From positions 1-45,481 of the forward strand of contig QHXN01000024.1 in NCBI GenBank assembly GCA_003222975.1: a stretch of DNA of 45,481 bases. The letters are read 5' to 3'. The notes below the pieces were generated by a model. It did not search any database, had not been told where the DNA came from, and was given only the letters and a program-made list of their open reading frames with translations. The position numbers were made by a program, and so were the translations under genes. Positions 1-7,973 of this stretch are shown in pieces. Source of the DNA: Acidobacteriota bacterium (GTDB lineage Bacteria > Acidobacteriota > Blastocatellia > Pyrinomonadales > Pyrinomonadaceae). Numbering within the stretch: the first letter of the stretch is position 1; every line of letters starts with the position of its first letter.

Positions 1-300
1 TCGCCGCATATACGACGAGGACGCGCACGCGCCCACCCAAAGCGCACGCAGCCTCGCGCCCCGGCGATCTCACCGGGGCTGGCGGCACAGTCTTTCCCCA
101 AGAGACGTGCCAGCACTTAGTCGCAGACTAAAATGCCTTTATCCGTGACGTTCATGTGGTATCCTCTCGCTCGTTCCAGTCTTTGAAAATAAGGCAACGG
201 GTCTGATGCTTAAGCGCGGCTCACCCTCAAGCGAGTGATGAGCATCGCCGTTGAGCATGAGAGGTTCATACTCACGGCGATTACATTGCGCGGCAGCATT
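1..300. other. Left edge, no supported gene
   Basis: I see no convincing gene here. A small stem-loop, CCCCGG/CCGGGG with an 8-nt loop, lies at 59-78 but has no T tract. A short leftward reading frame ends at 117 and has no recognisable family. The stretch may hold the degraded border of the accessory island that follows, which is only a guess. Confidence 0.4.
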
Positions 301-320
301 TTATGTATATTTATACATAA
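301..320. promoter_or_regulatory. Perfect 9-bp palindrome, candidate operator of the XRE gene
   Basis: Arms TTATGTATA and TATACATAA flank a 2-bp TT spacer, a perfect inverted repeat of 20 bp that ends 39 bp before the XRE-type gene at 360. It is strongly AT-rich in a GC-rich context. Dimeric XRE and restriction-controller proteins bind such palindromes, so autoregulation is a reasonable inference. TATATT (306-311) inside it could serve as a -10 box, although I found no good -35. Confidence 0.6.
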
Positions 321-359
321 GGTCAAGCCTCTTTCCGCTCCGTCGGGAGGTAACTCCTG

Positions 360-632
360 ATGGGGAAGAAGGCGCGGCAGAAGCCGAAGCGTTTAGCCGA
401 GAAGCTCGTCCAGATTCGGACGGCTCTAGGTCTATCTCAAAGCGAGATGCTACGGCATCTTGAGGCTGAAGACGAGATTGATTACACGGCCATCTCGAAG
501 TACGAGTTAGGCAGGAATGAGCCGTCGCTTCTCATCCTCTTGAGGTATGCGCGCGTGGCGAACGTCAGCACGGACGTTTTGATTGATGACGAGATGGACT
601 TGCCGAAGAAGTTGCCGACGCGCCGCCGCTAG
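360..632 (+). CDS. Small XRE-family helix-turn-helix regulator
   Basis: This 90-residue protein is almost entirely one HTH_3/XRE domain (about residues 12-75): the first helix and turn lie around KLVQIRTALGLSQSEM, the recognition region around DYTAISKYELGRNEPSL, followed by the usual closing helices. Basic tails (N-terminal KKARQKPKR, C-terminal LPTRRR) may add DNA contacts. The ATG is supported by GGGAGG about 9 bases upstream. Size and fold fit phage-type repressors, antitoxin-like regulators and controller proteins of restriction systems; the restriction-modification pair starts 1.1 kb downstream, so a controller role is possible but not shown. The palindrome at 301-320 is its probable binding site. 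No toxin gene lies next to it. Confidence 0.85.
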   Translation: MGKKARQKPKRLAEKLVQIRTALGLSQSEMLRHLEAEDEIDYTAISKYELGRNEPSLLILLRYARVANVSTDVLIDDEMDLPKKLPTRRR

Positions 633-743
633 ACGTTTTGGGCGAAAGGGAATTTTCAGGCAAATCCTCGCCTCAATAAGCCTCCGCCGGTTGCGTTGAC
701 ACGAGCTTTTACCCTGACCTCGGCTAATTCTATTGCGACGCTG

Positions 744-1037
744 ACGGCTAATGCCCTGATATTAGTCGCCGAACTCAAGGCTCTTGTGACTGTGAACCAA
801 ACCGTAGTCGCTACAGTCTTAATCCGAGCGACTAAAATCAAGGTCACAGTCGCTAGGGCCTAAATCTTAGTGACTGAAATCCAGACTTGAGCGACTGAAA
901 TCCAGATTTAAGCGACTCGCTTCTGGACTTGAGCGACCCCACTCTCGACCTAAGCGGCTAAAGTCGAGACCTGAGCGACTGAAATTCAGGCTCAAGCGGC
1001 TAAACCCCGAATCTCGCTCGCTCGAATCCGGGCGTTT
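744..1037. repeat. Degenerate 21-bp tandem repeat array, 14 units
   Basis: Units begin at 744, 765, 786, 807, 828, 849, 870, 891, 912, 933, 954, 975, 996 and 1017, exactly 21 bp apart. Each opens with a GYGACT/GTCGCT/GCGGCT-like hexamer, often continuing AAATC, and ends with a variable half. The clearest copies are at 870 and 891. Because 21 is a multiple of 3, spurious open frames run through the array on both strands; their composition shows only the repeat. The array ends about 25 bp before the promoter of the gene at 1156. Function unknown. Confidence 0.8.
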
Positions 1038-1063
1038 TCGTGCGGCGGCGGCGCACAAATCGC

Positions 1064-1091
1064 TTGAATTCCCCGACAAAAGGCATATACT
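1064..1091 (+). promoter_or_regulatory. Sigma70-type promoter for the gene at 1156
   Basis: TTGAAT at 1064-1069 and TATACT at 1086-1091 are separated by 16 bp, a good match to -35/-10 consensus. Transcription would start near 1098, leaving a leader of about 58 nt before the ATG at 1156. Confidence 0.6.
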
Positions 1092-1155
1092 GCGCCCTCT
1101 GTCACCTTACAAGCGGGTTTCGGCTCATCCAGACTTCACGCAGGAGGAAAAAATA

Positions 1156-1512
1156 ATGGCAAGACTCAAGCGCAGTTCCACCATCCTTGAGACTGCACGG
1201 CAGCGTCTGGCCGGTCTCAAATCAATCACGCCCAAACCGGACTTCGGCCCCGCCCTCGACATAGACCAGTACGAGCAGGACATCAACGCGCTCAGCGCCA
1301 GCCTCGACAAATACAACCAGACGGTCTCGCTCCTCGACCAGATGCAAAACGCACTGGAAGCCGACGAGGCCAAACTAAACGACAAGAACAAACGCATGCT
1401 CGCCGCCACCGGCGCGCAATACGGCCCCGACAGCAGCCAGTACGAACAGGCCGGCGGCACGCGCACCAGCGAGCGCAAACGCCCCACAAAGAAGAAGCCC
1501 GGCAACGGCTAA
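1156..1512 (+). CDS. Conserved small coiled protein of unknown function
   Basis: 118 residues; the start is fixed by AGGAGG at 1142-1147. The middle (about 38-80) is predicted to be helical or coiled by eye: regular leucines in a charged stretch, ending in DKNKRMLAATGAQYG. A C-terminal signature follows, YGPDSSQYEQAGGTRTSERK, and then a lysine/proline tail. I recall similar YG.DS.xYE.xGGxR.S.RK tails in uncharacterised small proteins of cyanobacteria and other phyla, but cannot name a Pfam family. It has no signal peptide or membrane segment, so it is cytoplasmic. It has its own promoter and is followed by a strong hairpin, so it is probably monocistronic and not part of the restriction operon. 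Confidence 0.75.
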   Translation: MARLKRSSTILETARQRLAGLKSITPKPDFGPALDIDQYEQDINALSASLDKYNQTVSLLDQMQNALEADEAKLNDKNKRMLAATGAQYGPDSSQYEQAGGTRTSERKRPTKKKPGNG

Positions 1513-1538
1513 ACGCCGCGCCCGAACTTTAACCAGAC

Positions 1539-1583
1539 CGGCGGGCGTTGAAAGTCTCATCCACAGCCTTCCAACGCCCGCCG
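1539..1583 (+). terminator. Strong stem-loop after the small coiled-protein gene
   Basis: A perfect 12-bp inverted repeat (CGGCGGGCGTTG at 1539-1550, its complement at 1572-1583) with a 21-nt loop begins 27 bp after the stop at 1512. There is no U tract behind it, so it could be a factor-dependent terminator, an RNA-stabilising hairpin or a regulatory element. The nearly GC-only stem stands out against the AT-rich DNA that follows. Confidence 0.5.
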
Positions 1584-1736
1584 CCTTCACCACGCGGCGA
1601 ATCCGTCGCCGCCCCTAATCCCAAATGAGTGTCTGCTGGACGCCTGCCATTTATCGAATAGCGATTCAAAAGCAATGTGTATTACTCTAGTCGTCTGTTT
1701 GAAATTTTCGGTGAAGGCTAAGGCAAAATAAGCTGA

Positions 1737-2786
1737 ATGAGTGAATACCGCAAAAAGTTGGATAGATACGCGAAAACTAAGTGCTATCAGCCGCTCTTTT
1801 TTTGCGGCAATGCTCTTGAAATCTTAAAAGAATTTCCTGCCGAATCTTTTGACTTTTGTATGACTAGCCCTCCCTACTGGAATCAAAGGGAGTATCAGAG
1901 TGGAGGCTTAGGATTAGAGCCTACATACGAGCAATTCATAAATAATCTCTTAAATGTCTTTAACGAAATTAAGCGAGTTCTAAAGCACACCGGATCATTC
2001 TGGCTTAACTTAGGTGATACTTACCAAAACAAGGGATTGGTAGGTCTTCCCTGGCGTGTGGCATTAGCAATGATAGATAAACAAAATTGGATTCTTAGAA
2101 ATGACGTAATCTGGAATAAGATTAAAGGCCCCGATAATTCTAAAGATAAGTTACGGAATATTCATGAATACATTTTCCATTTTGTTAAGCACCCTAAAGA
2201 CTTTTATTACGATGTAGACGCTATCAGATCAAAGCCAAGGGAGGCACAAGTCAGGAACGGCGCTGTTATTTCTGCGACGGGCGTTTCAGGCGTTCGGTAT
2301 AAAAGGCAAATAGAGTTATCGACATCACTTACTGCTGAAGAAAAGCAATCGGCCTTTCTAGCTCTAAATGAAACCTTACAAAAAATAGTCAAAGGCGAGT
2401 TGTCGGATTTTCGGATGGTTATACGAAATCAACAAAGAACTACTCATTCGGATTCAGAAAAAGTTTCCGGTAGGGCAAAAGAGTTAATGCAAAAAGGCTT
2501 TTATATATTGAGATACCACCCTAACGGAAGTAAGCCGAGCGATGTCTGGGAGCTTATCCCTGAAGATACTGCAAATCGAAGTGAACACTACGCCTCATAT
2601 CCTGAAGACTTATGCAAAGTACCTTTATTAGCCACCTGCCCACCTAACGGTATTGCGCTTGACCCTTTCTGTGGAACAGGTACAACCAATCTTGTCGCTA
2701 AGCAGCTTACTCGAAGATCAGTAGGAATTGATTTGTCTCAAAGCTATATTGATTACGCTGCCGGGAGATGCCAAACAATTTTATGA
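1737..2786 (+). CDS. Type II DNA methyltransferase, beta class (probably N4-cytosine)
   Basis: 349 residues. The catalytic motif TSPPYWNQR lies near residue 42 and the AdoMet-binding motif DPFCGTGTTN near residue 310. Catalytic motif IV thus precedes motif I, which is the beta-class order. The SPPY form is typical of N4-cytosine enzymes, while DPPY would suggest N6-adenine; I rate N4C as likely. The region between them (about 180-270) is the probable target-recognition part. It overlaps the downstream endonuclease gene by ATGA, so the two form a coupled operon. Base composition is visibly lower in GC (about 40% by eye) than the flanking genes and codons are A/T-ending, a sign of horizontal transfer. 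The ATG at 1737 is the first good start; the Shine-Dalgarno sequence is weak. Confidence 0.9.
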   Translation: MSEYRKKLDRYAKTKCYQPLFFCGNALEILKEFPAESFDFCMTSPPYWNQREYQSGGLGLEPTYEQFINNLLNVFNEIKRVLKHTGSFWLNLGDTYQNKGLVGLPWRVALAMIDKQNWILRNDVIWNKIKGPDNSKDKLRNIHEYIFHFVKHPKDFYYDVDAIRSKPREAQVRNGAVISATGVSGVRYKRQIELSTSLTAEEKQSAFLALNETLQKIVKGELSDFRMVIRNQQRTTHSDSEKVSGRAKELMQKGFYILRYHPNGSKPSDVWELIPEDTANRSEHYASYPEDLCKVPLLATCPPNGIALDPFCGTGTTNLVAKQLTRRSVGIDLSQSYIDYAAGRCQTIL

Positions 2787-3739
2787 GCAACAGCATTCTT
2801 GAGTTGTTTACCATTTCGACTAAAAGCCAAGAGGTTGCGTGGGAGCAGATAGTAAATAAGCAATACTGCTCGTACCTTGATAAAAGGTGCGTCAAAGTTA
2901 GAAAGAGCCGACCTGAGATTTCCATCGGCACTTGCTCTGTCCGTCATGGAGTTAAAAATCCTAAAGACATTGTTATTTGCCCCCATCGCTTCCTGGAAAA
3001 AAATCAGATATTCATGGATTGCATAGAGCTATTGACTCTGCATCAAAAGGGAAACGAACTTCATAAAGTTTCGGAAATATCAATCCCCGGCGGCAATGTT
3101 GATTACGTCTTAGCGTCAGTCAGGAACAGCAAGGTTGTTGATTTCGTCGGCATCGAAATACAGACCCTTGATACAACTGGAACGTGGTGGCCCCAAAGAC
3201 AACAATTTTTGAAATCTGCTGGCGTTAGCGTGCTTGAAGAAGATGCGTCTAGAGAAGTTGAAAGTGCTGATTTAATTGAAGGCGATGAAGCTGAGGAAAC
3301 CGCAATCAGCGTTGATGCCATTGATACGCTTGACACTCAAAAGACAAAATCTAAAAAGAAGAAAAAAGGAAGCGGGATGAATTGGAAGATGACCGCCAAA
3401 ACAATTTTGATGCAATTACATCATAAGGTGACGACCTTTGAGCATCTGAACAAGCATATGGTAGTGACAATTCAAGATAGCTTTCTTGACTATATGAAGA
3501 AGGAATTTTCATTCGAGCATATTAAAGATGCCAAACTTGGAGACTCCATGCACTTCCATGCTTATAGGTTGGAAGAAATTCAAAATCAGCCCCGTTTGCG
3601 GTTTGCCTCTGCGATAAGCACTGATGCCAACGGAATAGCCGCTTGTTTAGGATTAAATGTTAGCCCAAGCGTCGAGATGGAAACTATCATCTCTACGCTG
3701 CAAGCAAAAATTTCAGAAAAGACTCTACTCACAGTTTAG
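2783..3739 (+). CDS. NotI-like type II restriction endonuclease
   Basis: 318 residues from the ATG that overlaps the methyltransferase stop (ATGA); an ATG 15 bases earlier is also possible. Resemblance to the NotI family (recalled, not searched): a cysteine-bearing N-terminal part with GTCSV and ICPHRF matching NotI's GVCVV and VCPNRA, then the nuclease core GIEIQTLDTTG matching NotI's GVIEIQTMDFHG, in which the acidic and Gln residues sit on the PD-(D/E)XK-like fold. In NotI such cysteines hold an iron site; here C27, C32, C48 and C64 could do the same. A lysine-rich acidic linker (about 180-215, with SKKKKKGSG) precedes the C-terminal half. Low GC like its partner. The recognition sequence cannot be read from the protein. 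Confidence 0.75.
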   Translation: MSNSILELFTISTKSQEVAWEQIVNKQYCSYLDKRCVKVRKSRPEISIGTCSVRHGVKNPKDIVICPHRFLEKNQIFMDCIELLTLHQKGNELHKVSEISIPGGNVDYVLASVRNSKVVDFVGIEIQTLDTTGTWWPQRQQFLKSAGVSVLEEDASREVESADLIEGDEAEETAISVDAIDTLDTQKTKSKKKKKGSGMNWKMTAKTILMQLHHKVTTFEHLNKHMVVTIQDSFLDYMKKEFSFEHIKDAKLGDSMHFHAYRLEEIQNQPRLRFASAISTDANGIAACLGLNVSPSVEMETIISTLQAKISEKTLLTV

Positions 3740-3848
3740 TACAGTAATGTTCATCCACACTGCGCCCAAAGTGATTCCACCTGACCGCCCTCAGATGCTT
3801 CTCTCTTCAAGCAGTTAGGCGTACACATCGTTATTTGAGCGGGCGTTC

Positions 3849-5963
3849 TTAATTGACGTAGCCGTCCGGCTCACCGCCTCCGCCATCCCCTTCATCGTGA
3901 GCTTCCGCTATGGGGGCTTCGAGCGCGTGAGTCGCCGACTCTTCTTCGAGGCTCCAAATCTCGTAAAGCTCCGGCGGGACTTCGGTGACGAAGCGCGAGG
4001 GACGTTGCAGCACCGTCTGGCGGCTGGAATAGTCCGTGACCATCAGGGGGTATGTGATGTGGAGTTGGTCGCGGGCGCGCGTCAGCGCCACGTACCAGAG
4101 GCGGCGCTCCTCTTCTTCGCCGTCGGCGTCGCGCAAAGATCGGGGCGAGGGGAACTTGCCGTCGGCGGCCCAGATGATGAAGAGGGCGCGCCATTCGAGA
4201 CCTTTGGCTTGGTGGACGGAGGAGAGTGTCAGAAGCTCGTCCTCGTCGCCGCCCTCGATTACGTCCTCGGCTGTGAGAGCCTGCGGAGCGCCGTAACGCT
4301 CGGTGGAGAGTAGGGCGAGTTCGGCGAGGAACTCTTCCGCAGAGGTGTAGCGGGCGCTGTAGTGCGCGAGCTGGCGGAGGTCTTCGAGGCGGGCCTCGGC
4401 GTTCTCGTAGTTGCTCTCAAGGTGGTCTTCGTAGCCGCGCGCGAGTACAGTCTCGATCTGCCGCGCGGGGCTTGTCCTCACTTCGTCTCTGACTAACTCT
4501 TCGAGCAGCGCGCGGAACTCTTGCCAGCCCGTGCCGCGCCTCACAGCCGCCGCGTCGGCGTCGCCGCGCAGGACGAGGGCGAGCGGGTCGGGCGCGAAAG
4601 AGATGCGCTCCCAGACGCGGTTGGCCGTGGCCGCGCCGACGTTGGGGATTAGTCGGAGCACGCGCTTCCAGGCGAGTTCGTCGCGGGGGTTCGTGGCGAT
4701 TCGGAGGTAGGAGACCACGTCCTTGATGTGCGCCTGCTCGAAGAAGCGGACGCCTGAGCGGACGCGGTAGGGGATGCCGCGCCGCGTCAGCTCCAACTGA
4801 AGTTCGAGCGAGTGGTAGTGCGAGCGGTAGAGTACCGCCGTCTCGCGCAAATGTACGCCTTCGTCCCTGAGTTCAAGGATGCGCGAGGCGACGAAGGCGG
4901 CCTGCTGGTCGGCGTCGCTGCAAGGCACGAGCGCGGGAGCGAGGCCGAGGGAGGGCCTGGCGGCGCGCAGCAGTTTAGGGAACTGGCGGCGGTTCGAGGC
5001 AATCGAGACGTTGGCGACGGCGAGGATTTCGGGGGTGGAGCGGTAGTTGGTCTCAAGCCGGAAGACGCGCGCTTCGGGGTAGCGCTTCGGGAATTCGTAG
5101 ATGCCTTCGACTGACGCGCCGCGGAAGGCGAAGATGCTCTGCGCGTCGTCGCCGACGACCATCACGTTGCGGTGGCGGACTGCGAGCAGGTCAACGATCT
5201 CGGCCTGCAAACGGTTCGTGTCCTGGTACTCGTCAACGAGTATGTGCTCGAACTGCTCTTGATAAAGACGCGCGATCTCTTCCCTTTCTTCGAGCAGGCG
5301 CTTCCAGTTCAGCAAGAGATCGTCGTAGTCCATCACGTTGCGCTCGCGCTTGCGCTCCATGTAGAGGCGGTCAACGCGCGTGATCTGCTGTGTCAGCGGT
5401 TCAAAGTAGGGGTAGCGGCGCGGGATGACTTCCGCAATGGGCGTGTCGGTGTTGTTGGCGAAGCTGATGATGTCCTGTAAGACCTCGGCCTTCGGGAAGC
5501 GGCGCGCGCGCGTGTCTATGCCGGCCTCGTCAACGCAGACCGAGAGAAAGTCTTTGGCGTCCTGCGAGTCGAGGATGGAGTAGTTCGAGGTGTAGCCCAG
5601 GCTGTCGGCGTGTCGTCTAAGGACGAGGTTGGCGATGCGGTGGAACGTGCCGCCCCAGACGCGGCGCGCGGCGTCCCCGCCGCCACCCGTCAACTGCTCG
5701 ACGCGGCGCAGCATCTCGCGCGCGGCGCGGTTCGTGAACGTGGCGAGACAGACGCGCGCGGGCGCGATGCCCTGCTCGACGAGGTAGGCGACGCGGTAGG
5801 TGATGGCGCGCGTCTTCCCCGAACCCGCGCCCGCGATGACGAGCGCCGCGCCCGCGGGCGAGGTCGCCACGGCGAACTGCTCCTCGTTCAACTCCTCGCG
5901 GTAGCGCGTGAGCCTGTCGGGGAGTTGCGACCCGGCGGGGCGCTTGATGACGTAACGCTTCAT
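3849..5963 (-). CDS. UvrD/Rep-family superfamily 1A DNA helicase
   Basis: 704 residues, a plausible length for UvrD/PcrA-type 3'-5' helicases. Q motif LNEEQF near 25-30, Walker A GAGSGKT at 45-51, Walker B DEYQDT at 244-249, motif III GDDAQSIFAFRGA, motif IV around ETNYRST, motif V HQAKGLEW and motif VI YVALTRARDQL are all intact. It lacks the C-terminal Tudor-like tail of PcrA, and its last 40 residues are acidic and glycine-rich. It is therefore a paralogue of the PcrA at 20383, not a duplicate. It translocates on single-stranded DNA using ATP and probably works in repair or conflict resolution. It lies 61 bp behind the secreted-protein gene at 6489 on the same strand and converges with the restriction operon. 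Confidence 0.92.
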   Translation of the reverse strand: MKRYVIKRPAGSQLPDRLTRYREELNEEQFAVATSPAGAALVIAGAGSGKTRAITYRVAYLVEQGIAPARVCLATFTNRAAREMLRRVEQLTGGGGDAARRVWGGTFHRIANLVLRRHADSLGYTSNYSILDSQDAKDFLSVCVDEAGIDTRARRFPKAEVLQDIISFANNTDTPIAEVIPRRYPYFEPLTQQITRVDRLYMERKRERNVMDYDDLLLNWKRLLEEREEIARLYQEQFEHILVDEYQDTNRLQAEIVDLLAVRHRNVMVVGDDAQSIFAFRGASVEGIYEFPKRYPEARVFRLETNYRSTPEILAVANVSIASNRRQFPKLLRAARPSLGLAPALVPCSDADQQAAFVASRILELRDEGVHLRETAVLYRSHYHSLELQLELTRRGIPYRVRSGVRFFEQAHIKDVVSYLRIATNPRDELAWKRVLRLIPNVGAATANRVWERISFAPDPLALVLRGDADAAAVRRGTGWQEFRALLEELVRDEVRTSPARQIETVLARGYEDHLESNYENAEARLEDLRQLAHYSARYTSAEEFLAELALLSTERYGAPQALTAEDVIEGGDEDELLTLSSVHQAKGLEWRALFIIWAADGKFPSPRSLRDADGEEEERRLWYVALTRARDQLHITYPLMVTDYSSRQTVLQRPSRFVTEVPPELYEIWSLEEESATHALEAPIAEAHDEGDGGGGEPDGYVN

Positions 5964-6024
5964 TATCTTCGGAAGGCTCGCGGCTAGGCGCGGCGTGCGC
6001 GCGCCTAATCTCGCGGCGTTCGCT

Positions 6025-6489
6025 TCAGTCCTTGAGGTAAGCGGGGGCGATGACGACTTCGAGGATAAATAGGCCGTCGGCCCGCTCCGTGCCCATCAGG
6101 TTGCGCGTGACGCGGACGGTGTAGTCGCCCGTCTCCGTCAGGTCGGCGTTGAAGATGACGCCGCCGTGCTGCCCGTCCTGCTTGCCGGAGGGCGACGTGA
6201 CCTCGCCGCCCGTGGCGAGTCCGTCGCTGAGGGGGATGACGTTGACGATCATGTGGTCGCCCGCCTTCGCGCCGACAAGGTAGAGGGCATCAGCGCCCTT
6301 GTCGCGCGTGAGCTGGCCGCGCACCTGCGCGCTGATGGCCCCGCGCGTGAACCTGATGCGCTCCGCCCTCGGCGCGGCCCTCCGTGCCGCGGAAGCGCCG
6401 GGGGCGTGTGGCAGAAGGCCGGCGGACAGAATAAGCGCCGCGAGCACGGCGCGACTTCGGCGGGCGTTTGTCGAATGATCTCTCACCAC
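6025..6489 (-). CDS. Secreted protein with beta-sandwich (PPC-like) domain
   Basis: 154 residues, GTG start with AGGAG 7-8 bases before it; a second in-frame GTG follows directly. The N-terminus has arginines (residues 11-13), a hydrophobic core AVLAALILSAGLL and a small-residue end PGASAA, which reads as a Sec signal peptide cut near residue 34. The mature part contains DALYLVGAKAGDHMIVNVIP and ETGDYTVRVTRN, a pattern typical of PPC-type/galactose-binding-like beta sandwiches found on secreted bacterial proteins. No catalytic motif is visible. It is codirectional with the helicase gene 61 bp downstream but functionally unrelated. Specific role unknown. Confidence 0.7.
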   Translation of the reverse strand: MVRDHSTNARRSRAVLAALILSAGLLPHAPGASAARRAAPRAERIRFTRGAISAQVRGQLTRDKGADALYLVGAKAGDHMIVNVIPLSDGLATGGEVTSPSGKQDGQHGGVIFNADLTETGDYTVRVTRNLMGTERADGLFILEVVIAPAYLKD

Positions 6490-6671
6490 TGCTCTCCTGT
6501 TCGGTCGCCGCGGAATTCAACTCATCGGACGGATGCGATATTATCCCCAATCAACGATCGGACGCCAGACATACCCTCCTTACGAACCGGCTTTCGCCGT
6601 CGGCGTCGTTGCGCGTGGTCTCGCCGATCATCCCCGTCGCCGAAACAATCCCGCTTGCCCCGAACTCAGGT

Positions 6672-6677
6672 TATAAT
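6672..6677 (+). promoter_or_regulatory. Perfect TATAAT -10 box upstream of the PilZ gene
   Basis: TATAAT lies 54 bp before the ATG at 6731. I found no -35 match at 16-18 bp spacing, so the promoter may need an activator, or the match may be chance. Confidence 0.4.
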
Positions 6678-6730
6678 ACATCTCGTGTCCGGCTTACCCG
6701 GCGGTCACTCTTACCCTTTGGAGAGGCCAT

Positions 6731-7051
6731 ATGTCAGAGGATCGGCGTCAGCACATGCGGGTGCGCTTCCCCCTAGAGGCGAGGTGGGAGGGTCTCTCCG
6801 GCAGGCACACCGCGCGCATCTACGACATCAGCATGAGCGGCTGCTACGTCGAGGCGCTGAGTGAGGTGCAGACGCACGAGCGCGTCCGCTTCCAGGTTCA
6901 ATCACCCACGGGCCTCTGGCTCACGTTCGAGGGCGAGGTCGTTCATCACCAGCCGAACATGGGCTTCGGCCTGCACTTCGTCAACCTTTCGGAGACTCAG
7001 CGCGACGTTCTGACCAGTCTGATAGACTACGCCGGTGACAAGTCCGGCTGA
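6731..7051 (+). CDS. Single-domain PilZ protein, probable cyclic-di-GMP receptor
   Basis: 106 residues, nearly all one PilZ domain. Both ligand motifs are present: RxxxR as RQHMR near residues 6-10 and DxSxxG as DISMSG at about 35-40. This predicts real c-di-GMP binding rather than a degenerate fold. The ATG follows GGAGAGG. No other domain, signal peptide or membrane segment is seen, so it is a soluble adaptor that would relay c-di-GMP level to a partner (motility, polysaccharide export or transcription). The partner is not evident in the window. The gene stands alone and is divergent from the secreted-protein gene at 6489. Confidence 0.9.
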   Translation: MSEDRRQHMRVRFPLEARWEGLSGRHTARIYDISMSGCYVEALSEVQTHERVRFQVQSPTGLWLTFEGEVVHHQPNMGFGLHFVNLSETQRDVLTSLIDYAGDKSG

Positions 7052-7111
7052 CACTTGGAATCAGCGCCCCATCAAATTAAAAAACGTCAGGCATACTTTA
7101 CAACGCCTCGG

Positions 7112-7140
7112 TTGACTGGCGTCCTCGTTTGTAATACAAG
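7112..7140 (+). promoter_or_regulatory. Candidate promoter of the cupin gene
   Basis: TTGACT at 7112-7117 and TACAAG at 7135-7140, 17 bp apart. The -35 is good and the -10 moderate (4 of 6). A small palindrome TTGTAATACAA overlaps the -10. Start codon 42 bp downstream. Confidence 0.4.
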
Positions 7141-7182
7141 TCACCCCGCCTTTTCTAATTTTCCCTTCTGGAGGCACAACCG

Positions 7183-7545
7183 ATGGCAGCGACGGTAAAG
7201 AAGAGCTTTGACTCGCCGGAGGAGACACGAAGCGTTGACAAGGGGACGGTGGAGATTCTGAACCTGGAGGGCATGCAGGTGATGCGCGCGACTTTCCAGC
7301 CGGGCTGGAAGTGGTCGGAGTCGGTCAAGCCGGTCGCGGGCACGCAGAGTTGCGAAGTCGCACACCTCGTCTATGTGATCTCCGGGAGGATGGCGCTCAA
7401 GATGGACGACGGCTCGGAGACGGAGGTCGGGAGCGGCGACGTGGTCTCGATACCTCCGGGGCACGACGCCTGGATCGTCGGCGACGAGCCTTTCGTCGGC
7501 ATTGACTTCCAGGGCGGCGGCAGCTACGCGAAGCCGCAGGGCTGA
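7183..7545 (+). CDS. Small cupin-domain protein
   Basis: 120 residues; GGAGG 9 bases before the ATG. A single cupin barrel occupies about residues 30-110: FQPGWKWSESVKP for the first motif region, VAHLVYVISGRMALKMDDG for the central strands and GDVVSIPPGHDAWIVGD for motif 2. The first motif lacks the usual HxH, so metal binding may be altered. Similar proteins are annotated only as cupin-domain proteins or resemble the sensor part of regulators; no substrate can be assigned. It is a single gene between the PilZ gene and the convergent glycine-zipper gene. Confidence 0.85.
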   Translation: MAATVKKSFDSPEETRSVDKGTVEILNLEGMQVMRATFQPGWKWSESVKPVAGTQSCEVAHLVYVISGRMALKMDDGSETEVGSGDVVSIPPGHDAWIVGDEPFVGIDFQGGGSYAKPQG

Positions 7546-7646
7546 GCCTTGAGAGGCGAAACCCGGTACGGTCTGAACAGGTAAGTGTGAGGGAGGGCGG
7601 CGGCGCGGAGAATTTCAAGTGCGCCGCCGCTTTCGCTTGGCCGGCC

Positions 7647-7973
7647 TTAGTACCGGCGACGGCGGTTGCGAAGCTTGTAGGTGTAGAGGGCCGACCCACC
7701 CGCGCCCGCGAGCGCGCCGATTCCAGCGCCCTTCCTACCCCCGGCGATGCCGCCGATCAAAGCGCCGCCGAGCGTCCCGCCGGCCACCGTCAGCTTGTCG
7801 CGGTGCTTCTGCCAGAAGGTTCGGTGCGGCGCGGTGCTGTAGGTGTAGTAAGTGCGGCTGGCGTAGTAGTGCCGCGCGTAATGCCGCCTGTGATGCGTGC
7901 GTGCCGACGCCGGCAGCGCCGACGCCACGAGCAGCATCAGGCACATCAAAATAGCGAACAGTCTCTTCATCAT
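7647..7973 (-). CDS. Small secreted glycine-zipper protein
   Basis: 108 residues. A signal peptide (MMKRLFAILMCLMLLVASALPASA) is cut near residue 24 and precedes a His/Arg/Tyr-rich segment. The segment VAGGTLGGALIGGIAGGRKGAGIGALAGAGG (about 65-95) is a glycine zipper with GxxxG spacing, and a basic RNRRRRY tail ends the protein. The architecture matches small outer-membrane or periplasmic glycine-zipper proteins of the 17 kDa antigen/YMGG type, which oligomerise in or at membranes. Two ATGs are adjacent; a GGAGGAAGGA sequence precedes them. It lies convergent with the cupin gene. Role unknown. Confidence 0.8.
   Translation of the reverse strand: MMKRLFAILMCLMLLVASALPASARTHHRRHYARHYYASRTYYTYSTAPHRTFWQKHRDKLTVAGGTLGGALIGGIAGGRKGAGIGALAGAGGSALYTYKLRNRRRRY

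Noticed and set aside
117..155. Short leftward peptide MNVTDKGILVCD with a purine-rich sequence before it
   Set aside because: Twelve residues only, with an in-frame stop not far upstream; cannot be told from chance.
656..1079. Leftward open frames through the 21-bp array (63 and 70 residues)
   Set aside because: Their repeated heptapeptides are only the translation of a 21-bp tandem repeat, and no ribosome site or family is seen.
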